This document shows, piece after piece, positions 24,588-34,112 of a DNA stretch of 64,000 nucleotides. This DNA comes from JBMYZL01 sp965661765 (lineage in GTDB: Bacteria > Bacteroidota > Bacteroidia > Flavobacteriales_D > Sanyastnellaceae). The DNA is taken from positions 1 through 64,000 of the forward strand of contig CBFIFE010000006.1 in the NCBI GenBank assembly GCA_965661765.1, in the 5' to 3' direction. Position 1 is the first letter of the stretch; each line of letters opens with the position of its first letter. Under the pieces are notes generated by a model, which did not search any database, was not told the origin of the DNA, and saw nothing but the letters and a program-made list of their open reading frames with translations. The position numbers and the translations under genes were made by a program.

Positions 24588-25457
24588 TCAGCCCTTCGAA
24601 TGGGCCAATTCCTCCTGCCAGCTGCGCAGGGGCCGACCCCACAAGGCATGAATCGCCGTCGGGTCCAGGTGGGAATATGCCGGCCGCGCAGCAGGCGTTG
24701 GGTATTCCGCAGTAGAACAGGGGGCCAAATCCGCATCCTCCACCCCCCACACCCGGAAAATTTCCTCCGCGAACCCATGCCAGGTCGTGGTGCCTTCGTG
24801 ACCGAAGTGATGCACGCCTGGTGGAAGCCAACCCGGGCTGGCCGCGAAATCGAGCATCATGGAAGCCAGCGCTGGGGCATGCGTGGGCGTGCCGGTTTGG
24901 TCGGCGACCACCCGAAGCGACTTCCCCGCCCGACCGAGCTTCAGCATCGTGTTCATGAAGTTGTGTCCCTGCGCATCGTACAACCATGCGACCCGGACGA
25001 TGCGAGCGGTCGGCAACGCCAGCAACGCTTGTTCCTCCCCCGCGAGCTTCGAAGCCCCGTAAACGCCCTTGGGGTTCGTTTCATCCGAAGGCAGGTAGGG
25101 TCGATCAGACGCCCCGTCGAAGACGTAGTCCGTGCTGATGTGCATCAAATCGCACCCATGCCGTGCGCACAAACCGGCGAGATGCCCCACCCCATCTGCA
25201 TTCACCGCAAACGCCTGGTCTCGCTCCTCCTCGGCCCGATCGACCGCCGTATACGCAGCCGCGTTGAGCACAACGTCGGGGCGCAAGGCGGCCAGGGCGC
25301 GCTCGGTTTGGTCTGAATTTGTCAAATCGAAATCGCGACGCGCCAACCCCACCACTTCCAACGCCGGCCAACCCGCCGCCATCGCCACCAAACGGTTCGC
25401 CAGCTGTCCCCCCAGCCCCGTCACCAATATCTTTCTCTGTTGTTCCATCATTTCCAT
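24588..25457 (-). CDS. rmlD: dTDP-4-dehydrorhamnose reductase
   Basis: A 289-residue enzyme for the last step of dTDP-L-rhamnose synthesis, NAD(P)H reduction of dTDP-4-dehydrorhamnose. The Rossmann start is ILVTGLGGQLANRL. VVLNAAAYTAVDRAEEE, ISTDYVFDG and YGASKLAGE (Tyr-x3-Lys) are RmlD signatures. Three closely spaced ATG codons (25457, 25451, 25448) could each be the start. Its partner rmlA lies 18 kb away at 42988-43860; rmlB and rmlC are not in this window. Repeat block B separates it from the ABC permease gene upstream. Confidence 0.93.
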   Translation of the reverse strand: MEMMEQQRKILVTGLGGQLANRLVAMAAGWPALEVVGLARRDFDLTNSDQTERALAALRPDVVLNAAAYTAVDRAEEERDQAFAVNADGVGHLAGLCARHGCDLMHISTDYVFDGASDRPYLPSDETNPKGVYGASKLAGEEQALLALPTARIVRVAWLYDAQGHNFMNTMLKLGRAGKSLRVVADQTGTPTHAPALASMMLDFAASPGWLPPGVHHFGHEGTTTWHGFAEEIFRVWGVEDADLAPCSTAEYPTPAARPAYSHLDPTAIHALWGRPLRSWQEELAHSKG

Positions 25458-25460
25458 TGC

Positions 25461-25611
25461 TCCCTTCGTCCCCCTAGTTCCTTAGTCACCCTAGTCTCCC
25501 TCGTCTCCATAGCCCCCTCGTCACCCTGGTCACCCTAGTCCCCTAGTCACCCTCGTCTCCCTAGTCACCCTCGTCTCCCTAGTCCCCCTAGTCTCCCTAG
25601 TCCCCCTAGTT
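25461..25611. repeat. CTAG 9-bp repeat block B (CCCTAGTCW orientation)
   Basis: About sixteen imperfect units (CCCTAGTC, CCCTCGTC, CCCTGGTC) between two minus-strand genes. The TAG stop codon of the ABC permease (25606-25608) is the first CTAG of the block. No gene is seen in it. Confidence 0.92.
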
Positions 25612-26844
25612 CCTCATCGCTTCCACCGGTTCCATCCTCGCCGCCCGAGACGCCGGCGCCAACCCCGCAATCAAACCCGACGCCACCGCCACCGACAGCG
25701 CCACCAAGATTCGCCCAGGCCGAATGCCCAGCACAAAGCCCAAATCCAGACCATTCACCACCAGCACCAACAACTCAATCGCCGCCAAAGCGAACAGCGC
25801 TCCAAAAATGCACAACGCCACCGCCTCGAACAAAAACTGCGTCATGATGAAGGAGCGTTTCGCGCCGATTGCCTTCTGAACGCCGATGATTCGGGTCCGC
25901 TCACGCACGCTCACAAACATGATGTTCGCCACACTGAAGCAGCCCACCAGAATCGCGAAAATGGCAATGAACCACCCCCCCAACTCCACCTGATCAAAAA
26001 TGGTTTCGATGATCGCGGTGAGCATGTCCATTTGGTTGATGGAAAAATCATCCTCCTCCGCCGGCCGCAAACCGCGAATGGGCCTGTAGCTCTGAACAAT
26101 CTCATCCCGCAAGGCATCCAAACTCACGCCCGGGCGCGCCTTGACCAAGATGGAGCCATCCGCTCGGCTGAGGTTGATCAACCTTTGGCCAAACCCCACT
26201 GGCGCCATCACCAATTTGTCAAACCCATCGCTGACGACCGAGGCCCCCTGCTGCGCAAAAACACCGATCACCTCCAGTCGCTGCCCCTTGACCTCGAAGC
26301 GCTTGCCCACCGCATCGTGCTGGCCGAACAACTGCATCGCCACCTCGTGACCAATCATCACCACGGGACGCCCCGCTTGGCTCTCGAGCTCGGAAAAATA
26401 CCGACCGGCATCGATGTCGAGCGTCACCACGCGATTGTAGTCGTGGGTCACTGCGCCGAACTGCCCACCCTGCATGATGTTGTTGCCCGCTTCGAAGGTG
26501 AAGGACCCACCGGTTTGGTATGCAACAGCAGAGGCCAAATTCAGCCGCTCCCCCAACTTCTCGGCATCCCCCAGCGACGGTTCCTGCCGCGACATGTACT
26601 TCCACCAAGGGTAATCGCCGCCTGTGGCCCAAGGCCATTTCTGGACAAACAGCACGTCCTCGTCCAGCATGTTGAACGTGTCCTTCAAGTTGTCCTCGAG
26701 GGAATCCACGACCGCAAAGACCGCCGAAATCATGAAAATGCCCACCATCACCCCCAGCAGCGAGAGGAAGGTGCGCAGCTTGTTTGCCCAAATCGCCGCC
26801 CAGGCGAACAGGAAACTTTCCCGCAACAAACGAAGCCACAACAT
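25606..26844 (-). CDS. ABC transporter permease (MacB type)
   Basis: A 412-residue permease with one helix near 17-45 (TFLSLLGVMVGIFMISAVF), a large periplasmic MacB-PCD domain (about 50-270) and three C-terminal helices (about 290-310, 335-365, 375-400). The GFRVRERTRIIG-like VSVRERTRIIGVQKAIGAKR loop touches the ATPase partner. MacB-type permeases act with an outer-membrane channel to export peptides, lipoproteins or drugs. No ATPase is adjacent. The stop codon TAG falls in repeat block B; a perfect promoter box is 4 bases before the ATG. Confidence 0.88.
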   Translation of the reverse strand: MLWLRLLRESFLFAWAAIWANKLRTFLSLLGVMVGIFMISAVFAVVDSLEDNLKDTFNMLDEDVLFVQKWPWATGGDYPWWKYMSRQEPSLGDAEKLGERLNLASAVAYQTGGSFTFEAGNNIMQGGQFGAVTHDYNRVVTLDIDAGRYFSELESQAGRPVVMIGHEVAMQLFGQHDAVGKRFEVKGQRLEVIGVFAQQGASVVSDGFDKLVMAPVGFGQRLINLSRADGSILVKARPGVSLDALRDEIVQSYRPIRGLRPAEEDDFSINQMDMLTAIIETIFDQVELGGWFIAIFAILVGCFSVANIMFVSVRERTRIIGVQKAIGAKRSFIMTQFLFEAVALCIFGALFALAAIELLVLVVNGLDLGFVLGIRPGRILVALSVAVASGLIAGLAPASRAARMEPVEAMRN

Positions 26845-26848
26845 GGCC

Positions 26849-26856
26849 CAAATCTA
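26849..26856 (-). promoter_or_regulatory. -7-type promoter box TAGATTTG
   Basis: Minus-strand exact TAnnTTTG match ending 4 bases before the permease ATG at 26844. Confidence 0.6.
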
Positions 26857-26892
26857 CGGCCGCAATGGCTTCATTTCTCCGCCACTGCGGTG

Positions 26893-26900
26893 TACTTTTG
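26893..26900 (+). promoter_or_regulatory. -7-type promoter box TACTTTTG for purH
   Basis: Plus-strand exact TAnnTTTG match, 20 bases before the purH ATG at 26921. Confidence 0.6.
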
Positions 26901-26920
26901 TCGGCTCAAATCCGCGATTC

Positions 26921-28465
26921 ATGTCTCAGTCCAGCCAGCGCCGCATTGCTTCGGCCCTCATCTCTGTTTTCCACAAGGAAGGCCTTGAGCCCATCGTTGC
27001 CGAATTGAAGCGGCTCGGGGTCACCATCTACTCCACAGGGGGCACCCAATCGGCCATCGAGGCCATGGGCGCGGCCGTCACGCCGGTCGAGTCGCTGACG
27101 GACTACCCGTCCATTCTCGGGGGGCGGGTGAAGACCTTGCACCCGAAGGTGTTTGGCGGGATCTTGGGGCGGCGCGACCTCGACAGCGACCAGCGGGAAA
27201 TGGCCCAGTACGGCTTGCCGGCGATGGACCTGGTCATCGTGGATTTGTATCCCTTCGAAGACACGGTGGCCAGTGGCGCTGACGAAGCGGCGATCATCGA
27301 AAAAATCGACATCGGTGGGATTGCTTTGATCCGCGCAGCAGCAAAAAACCACCGGGATGTCGTCATTGTAGCGGACCGCTCGGATTATGGAGCGCTGACT
27401 GCTGTATTGCGCGATGCAGATGGGACAACCGACCTCGACACCCGCAAAGGTTTCGCCACCCGCGCCTTCCGCACGAGCTCTCACTACGACACCCGTATCC
27501 ATGCTTGGATGGCAGGCGAAGCGTCGGCCATCGACCACCTGAACATCTCCGAACGCACCAGCCGGTCCCTGCGCTATGGAGAAAACCCGCACCAAGCAGG
27601 CCGGTTCTTCGGCGACCTCGACGCACTGTTCCAGCAAATTCACGGCAAAGAACTGTCCTACAACAATTTGTTGGATGTGGACGCCGCCCTGAGCCTGATG
27701 CGCGAGTTCGCGGACGACGACCCCACCTTTGCCATCCTAAAGCACAACAACGCATGCGGACTCGCCACACGGGACTCCCTGCCCGCAGCCTACGCGGCAG
27801 CGCTGGCAGGTGACCCCGTCTCCGCCTTCGGCGGGGTGCTCATCGCCAACCGCCCGATCGACGCAGAAACCGCAACCGCCATCCACGACCTCTTTTGCGA
27901 AGTTGTGATTGCGCCAGATTTCTCGCCGGAGGCACAGGCGACACTGCAGGGCAAGAAGAACCGCATCCTGCTGAAATGGAATCAGGCCGCTGCCATGCCC
28001 AAGGTGAGTGTTCGGACAGCGTTGAATGGGCATTTGGTGCAGGAAATGGATTGGGCCAGCGAGGCCTCAGACCAAATGCAGTGCGTCACAACCGCCACCG
28101 CAACCCCCGAGCAAATGGCCGATTGCACCTTCGCCATGCGCATCGCCAAGCACACCAAATCCAACACCATCGTTTTTGCACGCAACCGGCAATTGCTCGC
28201 CAGCGGCACAGGGCAAACCAGCCGGGTCGACGCCCTCAAGCAGGCCGTCGTGAAGGCGGGGGCGTTCGGGTTGTCGCTCGAAGGGGCTGTGATGGCTTCC
28301 GATGCCTTCTTCCCCTTCCCGGACTGTGTGGAACTGGCAGACCAGGCGGGCATCGCGGCGGTCGTTCAGCCCGGCGGATCCATCAAGGACCAGGAGAGCA
28401 TCGACTACTGCAATGCCCATGGACTCTCGATGTACACCACCGGTGTTCGGCACTTCCGCCACTGA
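26921..28465 (+). CDS. purH: Bifunctional AICAR formyltransferase / IMP cyclohydrolase
   Basis: A 514-residue enzyme for the last two steps of purine synthesis. The N-terminal IMP cyclohydrolase has YSTGGT, VKTLHPKVFGGILGRR and VDLYPFEDTV. The C-terminal transformylase has SLRYGENPHQAG, KHNNACG (Lys-His of the active site), SAFGGVLIANR and VQPGGSIKDQESIDYC. The start MSQSSQRRIASAL is chosen because longer frames enter the divergent permease gene and because of the promoter box 20 bases upstream. Its length is normal. Confidence 0.97.
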   Translation: MSQSSQRRIASALISVFHKEGLEPIVAELKRLGVTIYSTGGTQSAIEAMGAAVTPVESLTDYPSILGGRVKTLHPKVFGGILGRRDLDSDQREMAQYGLPAMDLVIVDLYPFEDTVASGADEAAIIEKIDIGGIALIRAAAKNHRDVVIVADRSDYGALTAVLRDADGTTDLDTRKGFATRAFRTSSHYDTRIHAWMAGEASAIDHLNISERTSRSLRYGENPHQAGRFFGDLDALFQQIHGKELSYNNLLDVDAALSLMREFADDDPTFAILKHNNACGLATRDSLPAAYAAALAGDPVSAFGGVLIANRPIDAETATAIHDLFCEVVIAPDFSPEAQATLQGKKNRILLKWNQAAAMPKVSVRTALNGHLVQEMDWASEASDQMQCVTTATATPEQMADCTFAMRIAKHTKSNTIVFARNRQLLASGTGQTSRVDALKQAVVKAGAFGLSLEGAVMASDAFFPFPDCVELADQAGIAAVVQPGGSIKDQESIDYCNAHGLSMYTTGVRHFRH

Positions 28466-28547
28466 CCCGTCGAACTGAACACCGAGATGGTGGAAAAGTT
28501 CGAGAGAACCTGTGCAATAAACCCGCATTTCAGGGGGTTGGGGGTTT

Positions 28548-28555
28548 TATATTTG
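28548..28555 (+). promoter_or_regulatory. -7-type promoter box TATATTTG for the mre operon
   Basis: Exact TAnnTTTG match, 34 bases before the mreB ATG at 28590. It is the only good box seen before the five-gene elongasome operon. Confidence 0.6.
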
Positions 28556-28589
28556 GCTGTTTCGCAACGCATCCGCAGTTAACCACTCT

Positions 28590-29615
28590 ATGGGCCTGTT
28601 CAATTTCTTCATGCAGGAGATCGCCATCGATCTCGGCACCGCAAATACCATCATCTACTACCACGACAAAGTGGTGGTGGACGAACCCTCTATTGTCGCA
28701 AAAGACAGGCAGACGGGGCGAACGATGGCCATTGGTCGCCAGGCCCAGCAAATGCATGGCAAGACGCACAAGAACATCGAAACCATTCGCCCATTGAAGG
28801 ACGGGGTGATTGCTGATTTTCAAGCGGCTGAAGAAATGATCAAGGGCATGATCAAGATGATCAGCGACAGAAAGCGGCTCTTCCAGCCCTCCCTGCGCAT
28901 GGTGATCTGCATTCCCTCCGGCATCACAGAAGTGGAAAAGCGGGCGGTCCGCGACAGTGCGGAACACGCAGGAGGCAAAGACGTCTACCTCATCCACGAA
29001 CCGCTTGCAGCGGCCATAGGCATCGGCATTGATGTTCAGGAGCCGATGGGCAACATGATCATTGACATCGGCGGTGGCACGTCTGAAATCGCCGTCATCG
29101 CCCTTGGGGACATCGTCACAGACAAAAACATCCGTGTGGCGGGTGACGAATTCACGGCCGACATCGAAGAGTACATGCGTCGGCAGCACAACATCCTCAT
29201 CGGCGAGCGGACCGCGGAACAAATCAAGATTGAGGTTGGCGCCGCCACCAGCGAATTGGACGACCCACCCGAGGATTGGCCTGTCCGTGGCCGCGACCTG
29301 ATGACCGGCATTCCGAAAGAAATTCACGTGAGCTACATCGAGATTGCCCAAGCTTTGGACAAAAGCATCAGCAAAATCGAGGAGGCCATTCACAGTGCGC
29401 TCGAGCAAACCCCACCGGAACTCTCCGCCGATATTTACAAGACGGGCATTTACCTCGCCGGCGGTGGGGCCTTGCTCCGCGGTTTGGACAAGCGGATTTC
29501 GCAGCGGACACGCTTGCCAGTTCACATTGCCGACGATCCGCTGCACGCCGTGGCGAAGGGGACGGCCATTGCATTGAAAAACATCGATCGGTTCCCATTC
29601 TTGATGCGAGACTGA
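28590..29615 (+). CDS. mreB: Rod shape-determining protein MreB
   Basis: A 341-residue bacterial actin. Phosphate loop 1 is IAIDLGTANTIIY, phosphate 2 is MIIDIGGGTSEIAVIALG, and the adenosine loop is GIYLAGGGALLRGLDKRI. The N-terminal MGLFNFFMQE is amphipathic and would bind the membrane. MreB filaments direct lateral wall synthesis. It is the first gene of mreB-mreC-mreD-mrdA-rodA, an intact elongasome operon, so the cell is expected to be rod-shaped or elongated. Confidence 0.97.
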   Translation: MGLFNFFMQEIAIDLGTANTIIYYHDKVVVDEPSIVAKDRQTGRTMAIGRQAQQMHGKTHKNIETIRPLKDGVIADFQAAEEMIKGMIKMISDRKRLFQPSLRMVICIPSGITEVEKRAVRDSAEHAGGKDVYLIHEPLAAAIGIGIDVQEPMGNMIIDIGGGTSEIAVIALGDIVTDKNIRVAGDEFTADIEEYMRRQHNILIGERTAEQIKIEVGAATSELDDPPEDWPVRGRDLMTGIPKEIHVSYIEIAQALDKSISKIEEAIHSALEQTPPELSADIYKTGIYLAGGGALLRGLDKRISQRTRLPVHIADDPLHAVAKGTAIALKNIDRFPFLMRD

Positions 29616-29622
29616 TTGATTC

Positions 29623-30417
29623 ATGCGCGACCTTTTCAGACTGCTCGGGCGGTACCATGTGCTGTTGCTCTTCTTTGTTGCCCAGGGGTTTGCGCTGAGT
29701 TGGTACGCGTCCAGTCATGGCCACCCACGCGGGAAATGGGTCCGAAGCCACCTCGCCATCACAGGCGCTTGGGATGCCCAGTGGTCGAGCATCGCTTCCC
29801 TCGCCTCCCTCGCCGAGGAGAATGAAAAGTTGGCCAGGGATTTGGCCGAGGCCCGAGGCCAAACCCATTCCACCCCATCCTTCCGCCACCACCCCGCGAA
29901 AGTCATTCGTTCCACCAGCCACGCCACCCACAACGTGTTGGTGCTTGAGAAAAGCGATTCCCTCCAACGATGGACGCCAGACCAGGGCATTCTTTCCCAG
30001 GGATTCGCGGCAGGCAGAATCTTGGAGGTCGAGGGCGCGTATGCCTTGGCGGTCCCTTTGATCACCGCCGGGATGGAGTGGAGTGGCCGGGTGCGGCGAG
30101 ACGGCCCTGTCGGTCGGGTGCGCTGGAAGATCGGCGATCCGGAACGCGGCCAAATGATCGATGTCCCCCGCAGCACCAATGTGTTCCCCGGTGATACCCT
30201 TTTCACCACCGGGTTTCAAGGCGTCTTTCCCCCCGACGTGCCCATTGGCCGGGTGGTGGACCGCAAGGGACCGGAAAGCGAGGAGTTCTCGACGCTCGAG
30301 TTTGAATACCTGGTGGATTTTCGGTCGCTGCGCTATGTCGAATGGGTCGAGCGCCCCGACGCGACACTCATCGACTCTTTGCTGAACACCTTCAACAACC
30401 TGTCATGGACCGACTGA
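29623..30417 (+). CDS. mreC: Rod shape-determining protein MreC
   Basis: A 264-residue protein with one N-terminal membrane helix (about 9-26, YHVLLLFFVAQGFALSW), a coiled coil (about 55-80) and a periplasmic beta-barrel pair (from about 85; GRVRWKIGDPERGQMIDVPR, then DTLFTTGFQGVFPPDVPIGRV). MreC links MreB to the penicillin-binding proteins. It starts 7 bases after mreB and overlaps mreD by 13 bp. Confidence 0.93.
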   Translation: MRDLFRLLGRYHVLLLFFVAQGFALSWYASSHGHPRGKWVRSHLAITGAWDAQWSSIASLASLAEENEKLARDLAEARGQTHSTPSFRHHPAKVIRSTSHATHNVLVLEKSDSLQRWTPDQGILSQGFAAGRILEVEGAYALAVPLITAGMEWSGRVRRDGPVGRVRWKIGDPERGQMIDVPRSTNVFPGDTLFTTGFQGVFPPDVPIGRVVDRKGPESEEFSTLEFEYLVDFRSLRYVEWVERPDATLIDSLLNTFNNLSWTD

Positions 30418-30923
30418 TTGTCCCGCTCGCACGCTGGGCAGCAGCCCTTTCCGTCCAAGGCCTCATCTTGCGGGATGCGGTTTGGTTCCACGGCTGGTTC
30501 TGCCCCGCCTTTCACCTCATGGGCCTGTTGCTCTTGCCGCTGACGCTGTCACCAGTGGCCATCCTGCTCATCAGCGGCATCACTGGGGCGCTCTTGGACT
30601 TGTTGACGGCTGGGGGCGGCTTGTGGACCTCGTCTGCGCTCCTGTTCGGCGCCCTGTTGCCTGTTGTCAATCGGCTCCTGGCGCCGAGGGAAGGCTACGA
30701 AGGCGACAGCCGTCCGACCATGACCGAGCAAGGCCCGAGTTGGTTCATCGCCCGGACATTGATTTTGATCACGCTGCATGATCTTTGGCGATTCGGCCTG
30801 GAAGCCGGACGGTGGGGCCTGCGCTGGCAAACCATGCCGATGGCCATCACTTCTGCATTGGCCACCTCCCTTCTGATCCTGCTGATCCACCGGCTTTTCA
30901 ATGCAAAACCGCGCACCCGCTGA
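30405..30923 (+). CDS. mreD: Rod shape-determining protein MreD
   Basis: A 172-residue inner-membrane protein with about five helices, matching MreD in length and position. The ATG (MDRLIVPLARW) lies within the end of mreC and the TGA overlaps the mrdA ATG by one base. Sequence conservation of MreD is low, so the call rests mostly on hydrophobic profile and on its place between mreC and mrdA. Confidence 0.88.
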   Translation: MDRLIVPLARWAAALSVQGLILRDAVWFHGWFCPAFHLMGLLLLPLTLSPVAILLISGITGALLDLLTAGGGLWTSSALLFGALLPVVNRLLAPREGYEGDSRPTMTEQGPSWFIARTLILITLHDLWRFGLEAGRWGLRWQTMPMAITSALATSLLILLIHRLFNAKPRTR

Positions 30924-32743
30924 TGAACTTTCGCAACAGGCAGTGGATTTTCGGGGGCATCATCGTCTTCATGGTGGTGGTGTTTGTCAGCCGTTTGGGC
31001 CAAATCCAGCTCGCCGATCCCACCTGGTCCGAATACGCCGGTCGCCTCACCGAAGAACGCGAATCCACAGACGCAGCCCGGGGCTTGATGCTCGACCGCA
31101 ATGGCGAACTGCTCGTGGCCAACATCGCGAGCTATGACCTGCTCATCACCCCGCGCACGGCAGTCCAAGGCGGCCTCGACACGGCTGCACTCAGTGCGCT
31201 GCTGAACCTCCCTCGCCCAGAACTGGACAAGCGCCTGGACAAAGCCCGCGCCTACTCGCGGTATCGGGCTTCCGTGCTCGTCCGCTCCCTCAGTGGGGAT
31301 GAATACGCCCGCATCGCCGGCGACATTTGGCGATACCCCGGTCTTCGGGCCAGGCGCCGTTCCGTTCGATCGAACCTGACAGGGACCGCTGGCCACCTCA
31401 TCGGGGAGTACCGCGAAGCGGACGCCGAAGACCTCAAGGCGGACGACTGGTATCGGCTCGGGGACTTCAAAGGCAAGTCTGGCCTGGAGGCCGTCTTCGA
31501 AGCGGACCTGCGGGGACGAAAGGGCGTCAAGCACCACATCGTCGATGTGCGCAACGACGTGCGGCGTTCCGTTCAATCCGGACAACTCGACACGGCCGCC
31601 GTGCCCGGGTCCGACATCACCCTGACGATCGACGCCGCGCTTCAACAATACGCCGAGCAATTGATGGGCGGCAAACGGGGCAGCGTCGTGGCCATCGAGC
31701 CCGAAACTGGCGAAGTGCTGGCCATGGTGAGTGCACCGACATTCGACCCGGACCTGCTCACCGGGACGGGACGCGGGGCGGTCTACGACAGTTTGGCCCA
31801 CCACCCCGGCAAACCGCTGTTCAACAGGGCCTTGCGCGCCACTTACCGCCCCGGAAGCATTTTCAAAATGGTGCAAGGGCTCATCGCGCTCGACGAGGGC
31901 ATCATCGCCCGCTCGACCCGCATTCCTTGCAATCGCAACATCATCAACTGCCACGGCGCGCACAGCTTCGACAACCTCTCAGAGGCCATCATGCACAGCT
32001 GCAATCCTTACTTCCACGAAGTGATGAAGCGCTTTGTCGAACGCCAGGAGGTCAGCAGCCGATTCGAAGACGCCGCCATCGGGCTCGGGCGCTGGACCGA
32101 GCGCATCAAGGGGTTCGGCTTCGGCACCGACCTCGGGGGTCACCTGCCGGGAACGCGGGCAGGACTCGTGCCCGACACGACGTATTATGACGGTGTTTAT
32201 GGCCGCCGGAGTTGGGCCTATTCCACCATCTATTCCATCTCCATCGGTGAAGGGGAATTGCTCGTCACCCCCCTCCAAATCGCGAACGTCGCCGCCATCA
32301 TCGCCAACCGCGGCTGGTACCGGACCCCACATGCCGTGCGCGATGTCGGTGGCCGCGGCAAGCCGGAGGGACTCGATGACATCGTCGAAACGGGCATCGA
32401 CCCTGCCCTCTTCCAACCGGTCATCGAGGCCATGCAAACCGTGGTCGAACAACCCGGTGGCACTGCCCGCCGCGCCCGCGTCCCCGGTCTGGAAATTTGC
32501 GGAAAAACGGGCACGGTTCAAGACGACCCTCGGCTGGAGCACTCCGTTTTCATGGCATTCGCCCCGAAAGACAACCCCCAAATCGCCATCTCCGTCTACG
32601 TCGAAAACGCCGGTGCTGGCGGTCGTTGGGCTGCCCCGATCGCCTCCTTGCTCATCGAACGCTACCTGAACGATACGCTGCACAACCCAGAACGGGAGGC
32701 ACGCATTCTCGCCGCCAGCCATCCCTTCCCCACCGACCCCTGA
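30923..32743 (+). CDS. mrdA: Penicillin-binding protein 2 (elongation transpeptidase)
   Basis: A 606-residue class B penicillin-binding protein. One membrane anchor lies at about 9-25. The pedestal region includes RGLMLDRNGELL. The transpeptidase domain has PGSIFKM (SxxK serine near 312), SCNP (SxN) and CGKTGTVQDD (KTG). It crosslinks lateral peptidoglycan with RodA. Sequence IPCNRNIINCHGAHSF before the SxN motif is the zinc/loop region usual in Bacteroidota PBP2. It starts on the last base of mreD. Confidence 0.96.
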   Translation: MNFRNRQWIFGGIIVFMVVVFVSRLGQIQLADPTWSEYAGRLTEERESTDAARGLMLDRNGELLVANIASYDLLITPRTAVQGGLDTAALSALLNLPRPELDKRLDKARAYSRYRASVLVRSLSGDEYARIAGDIWRYPGLRARRRSVRSNLTGTAGHLIGEYREADAEDLKADDWYRLGDFKGKSGLEAVFEADLRGRKGVKHHIVDVRNDVRRSVQSGQLDTAAVPGSDITLTIDAALQQYAEQLMGGKRGSVVAIEPETGEVLAMVSAPTFDPDLLTGTGRGAVYDSLAHHPGKPLFNRALRATYRPGSIFKMVQGLIALDEGIIARSTRIPCNRNIINCHGAHSFDNLSEAIMHSCNPYFHEVMKRFVERQEVSSRFEDAAIGLGRWTERIKGFGFGTDLGGHLPGTRAGLVPDTTYYDGVYGRRSWAYSTIYSISIGEGELLVTPLQIANVAAIIANRGWYRTPHAVRDVGGRGKPEGLDDIVETGIDPALFQPVIEAMQTVVEQPGGTARRARVPGLEICGKTGTVQDDPRLEHSVFMAFAPKDNPQIAISVYVENAGAGGRWAAPIASLLIERYLNDTLHNPEREARILAASHPFPTDP

Positions 32744-32766
32744 CCCCACCCAAGACCTCCGCCAAC

Positions 32767-34092
32767 ATGCAGAGAAGCACACCACTCATCCAACGGTTGG
32801 ACTGGCTGACCGCCGGTCTCGTTGCTGCGTTGATGCTCTTGGGCGCGGCCAACATCTTCAGCGCCACAGGCGGTGCTGACGTGCTCACGGAGGGGTGGGA
32901 TTGGTCATCCAAGGCTGCAAAGCAAATCATCTGGATCGGCGCTTGCATCGTTCTGGCGCTGGTCATCGTCAACATCGAAGGCGAATTTTTCATCCGAACG
33001 TCTGTCCTCAATTATGTCCTGCATCTCGTGCTCTTGGCTGCGGTGCTCGTGGTGGGCAAGAAAATTGGGGGGGCGCGCTCGTGGTTTGGCATCGGCAGTT
33101 TCAGTCTCCAGCCTTCTGAATGGGCCAAACCCGCCACTGCCCTCATGCTCGCCTGGTACCTCAGTCGCGGTGACGGCCGCTTGCGCGACCTGCGGACCCG
33201 CCTCTCGTCTCTCCTCATCGCGGGCCTCCCGGCCGGGCTCATCCTTCTCCAACCCGACGCCGGAACCGTCCTCGTCTTCCTCGGCTTCGTCTTCGCGCTC
33301 TACCGCGAAGGCCTTTCTGGCAACGTGCTCATCATCGGCTTCAGTGCCTTGGTCCTCGCTGTCGGTACCATTCTTTCCGGTGCCACAACCATCGATTATC
33401 CGTTCTTCGGGCCGGCCTCAGCCATCTTCCTTTTCTTGGCGCTGCTTGTTCTTGCCGGCAGTTTGGCCATCGTTTTGGCCGCATCGGCCGCTGTCCCCCG
33501 CTCCCGCAAGCCCATCCGCCGCATCGGCGCCGCGAGCCTTGTGGCAGCGACGTTGTTCTCCGCAGGGCTTCACGGCGGCCTCGAGGAGGTCCTCCAACCC
33601 CACCAAAAGGACCGCATCCACGTCCTCTTCGGCATCGACGTGGGCAACCCCGATGCCGACTACAACATCCGCCACGCCAAGGCTGCCATCGGTTCAGGTG
33701 GACTCCATGGCAAGGGCTTCCTCGCCGGGCCCATGACCGCCTACGGCTTCGTCCCCGAGCAAGAAACCGACTTCATCTTCTGCACCATCGGCGAGGAGTG
33801 GGGCTTTCTCGGTTCCACCGCCGTTGTCCTTCTTTTCGCCGCTTTGATGCTCCGATTGCTGTTCATCGCCGAACGCCAACGCTCGAGTTTCACCCGCATT
33901 TACGCCTACGGGGCCGTCAGCATCCTCTTCATGCACTTCCTGATCAACATCGGCATGGTCCTTGGCCTGGCCCCTGTCATCGGCATCCCCCTTCCTTTTT
34001 TCAGCTACGGCGGCTCTTCCCTCATCGGCTTCACTTTGTTGATTTTCATCCTCCTGCGTTTGGATGCAGAAAGGTTTTCCGTTCTTCGATAA
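32767..34092 (+). CDS. rodA: Rod shape-determining glycosyltransferase RodA
   Basis: A 441-residue SEDS-family peptidoglycan polymerase with about ten transmembrane helices. SEDS landmarks include GARSWFGIGSFSLQPSEWAK, the GGLHGKGFLAGPMTAYGFVP loop, PEQETDFIFCTIGEEWGF and GIPLPFFSYGGSS near the C-terminus. It is longer than the usual 370-420 because of an extra hydrophobic section near 190-250. It is last in the mreBCD-mrdA-rodA operon. The Cys-rich leader peptide begins only 21 bases after its stop. Confidence 0.95.
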   Translation: MQRSTPLIQRLDWLTAGLVAALMLLGAANIFSATGGADVLTEGWDWSSKAAKQIIWIGACIVLALVIVNIEGEFFIRTSVLNYVLHLVLLAAVLVVGKKIGGARSWFGIGSFSLQPSEWAKPATALMLAWYLSRGDGRLRDLRTRLSSLLIAGLPAGLILLQPDAGTVLVFLGFVFALYREGLSGNVLIIGFSALVLAVGTILSGATTIDYPFFGPASAIFLFLALLVLAGSLAIVLAASAAVPRSRKPIRRIGAASLVAATLFSAGLHGGLEEVLQPHQKDRIHVLFGIDVGNPDADYNIRHAKAAIGSGGLHGKGFLAGPMTAYGFVPEQETDFIFCTIGEEWGFLGSTAVVLLFAALMLRLLFIAERQRSSFTRIYAYGAVSILFMHFLINIGMVLGLAPVIGIPLPFFSYGGSSLIGFTLLIFILLRLDAERFSVLR

Positions 34093-34099
34093 TTTGCCT

Positions 34100-34107
34100 T
34101 ATCTTAG
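34100..34107 (+). promoter_or_regulatory. -7-type promoter box TATCTTAG for the cysteine operon leader
   Basis: Seven of eight bases match TAnnTTTG. It ends 5 bases before the leader-peptide ATG at 34113 and 8 bases after the rodA stop, so the leader peptide mRNA would be nearly leaderless. Confidence 0.5.
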
Positions 34108-34112
34108 TTCTC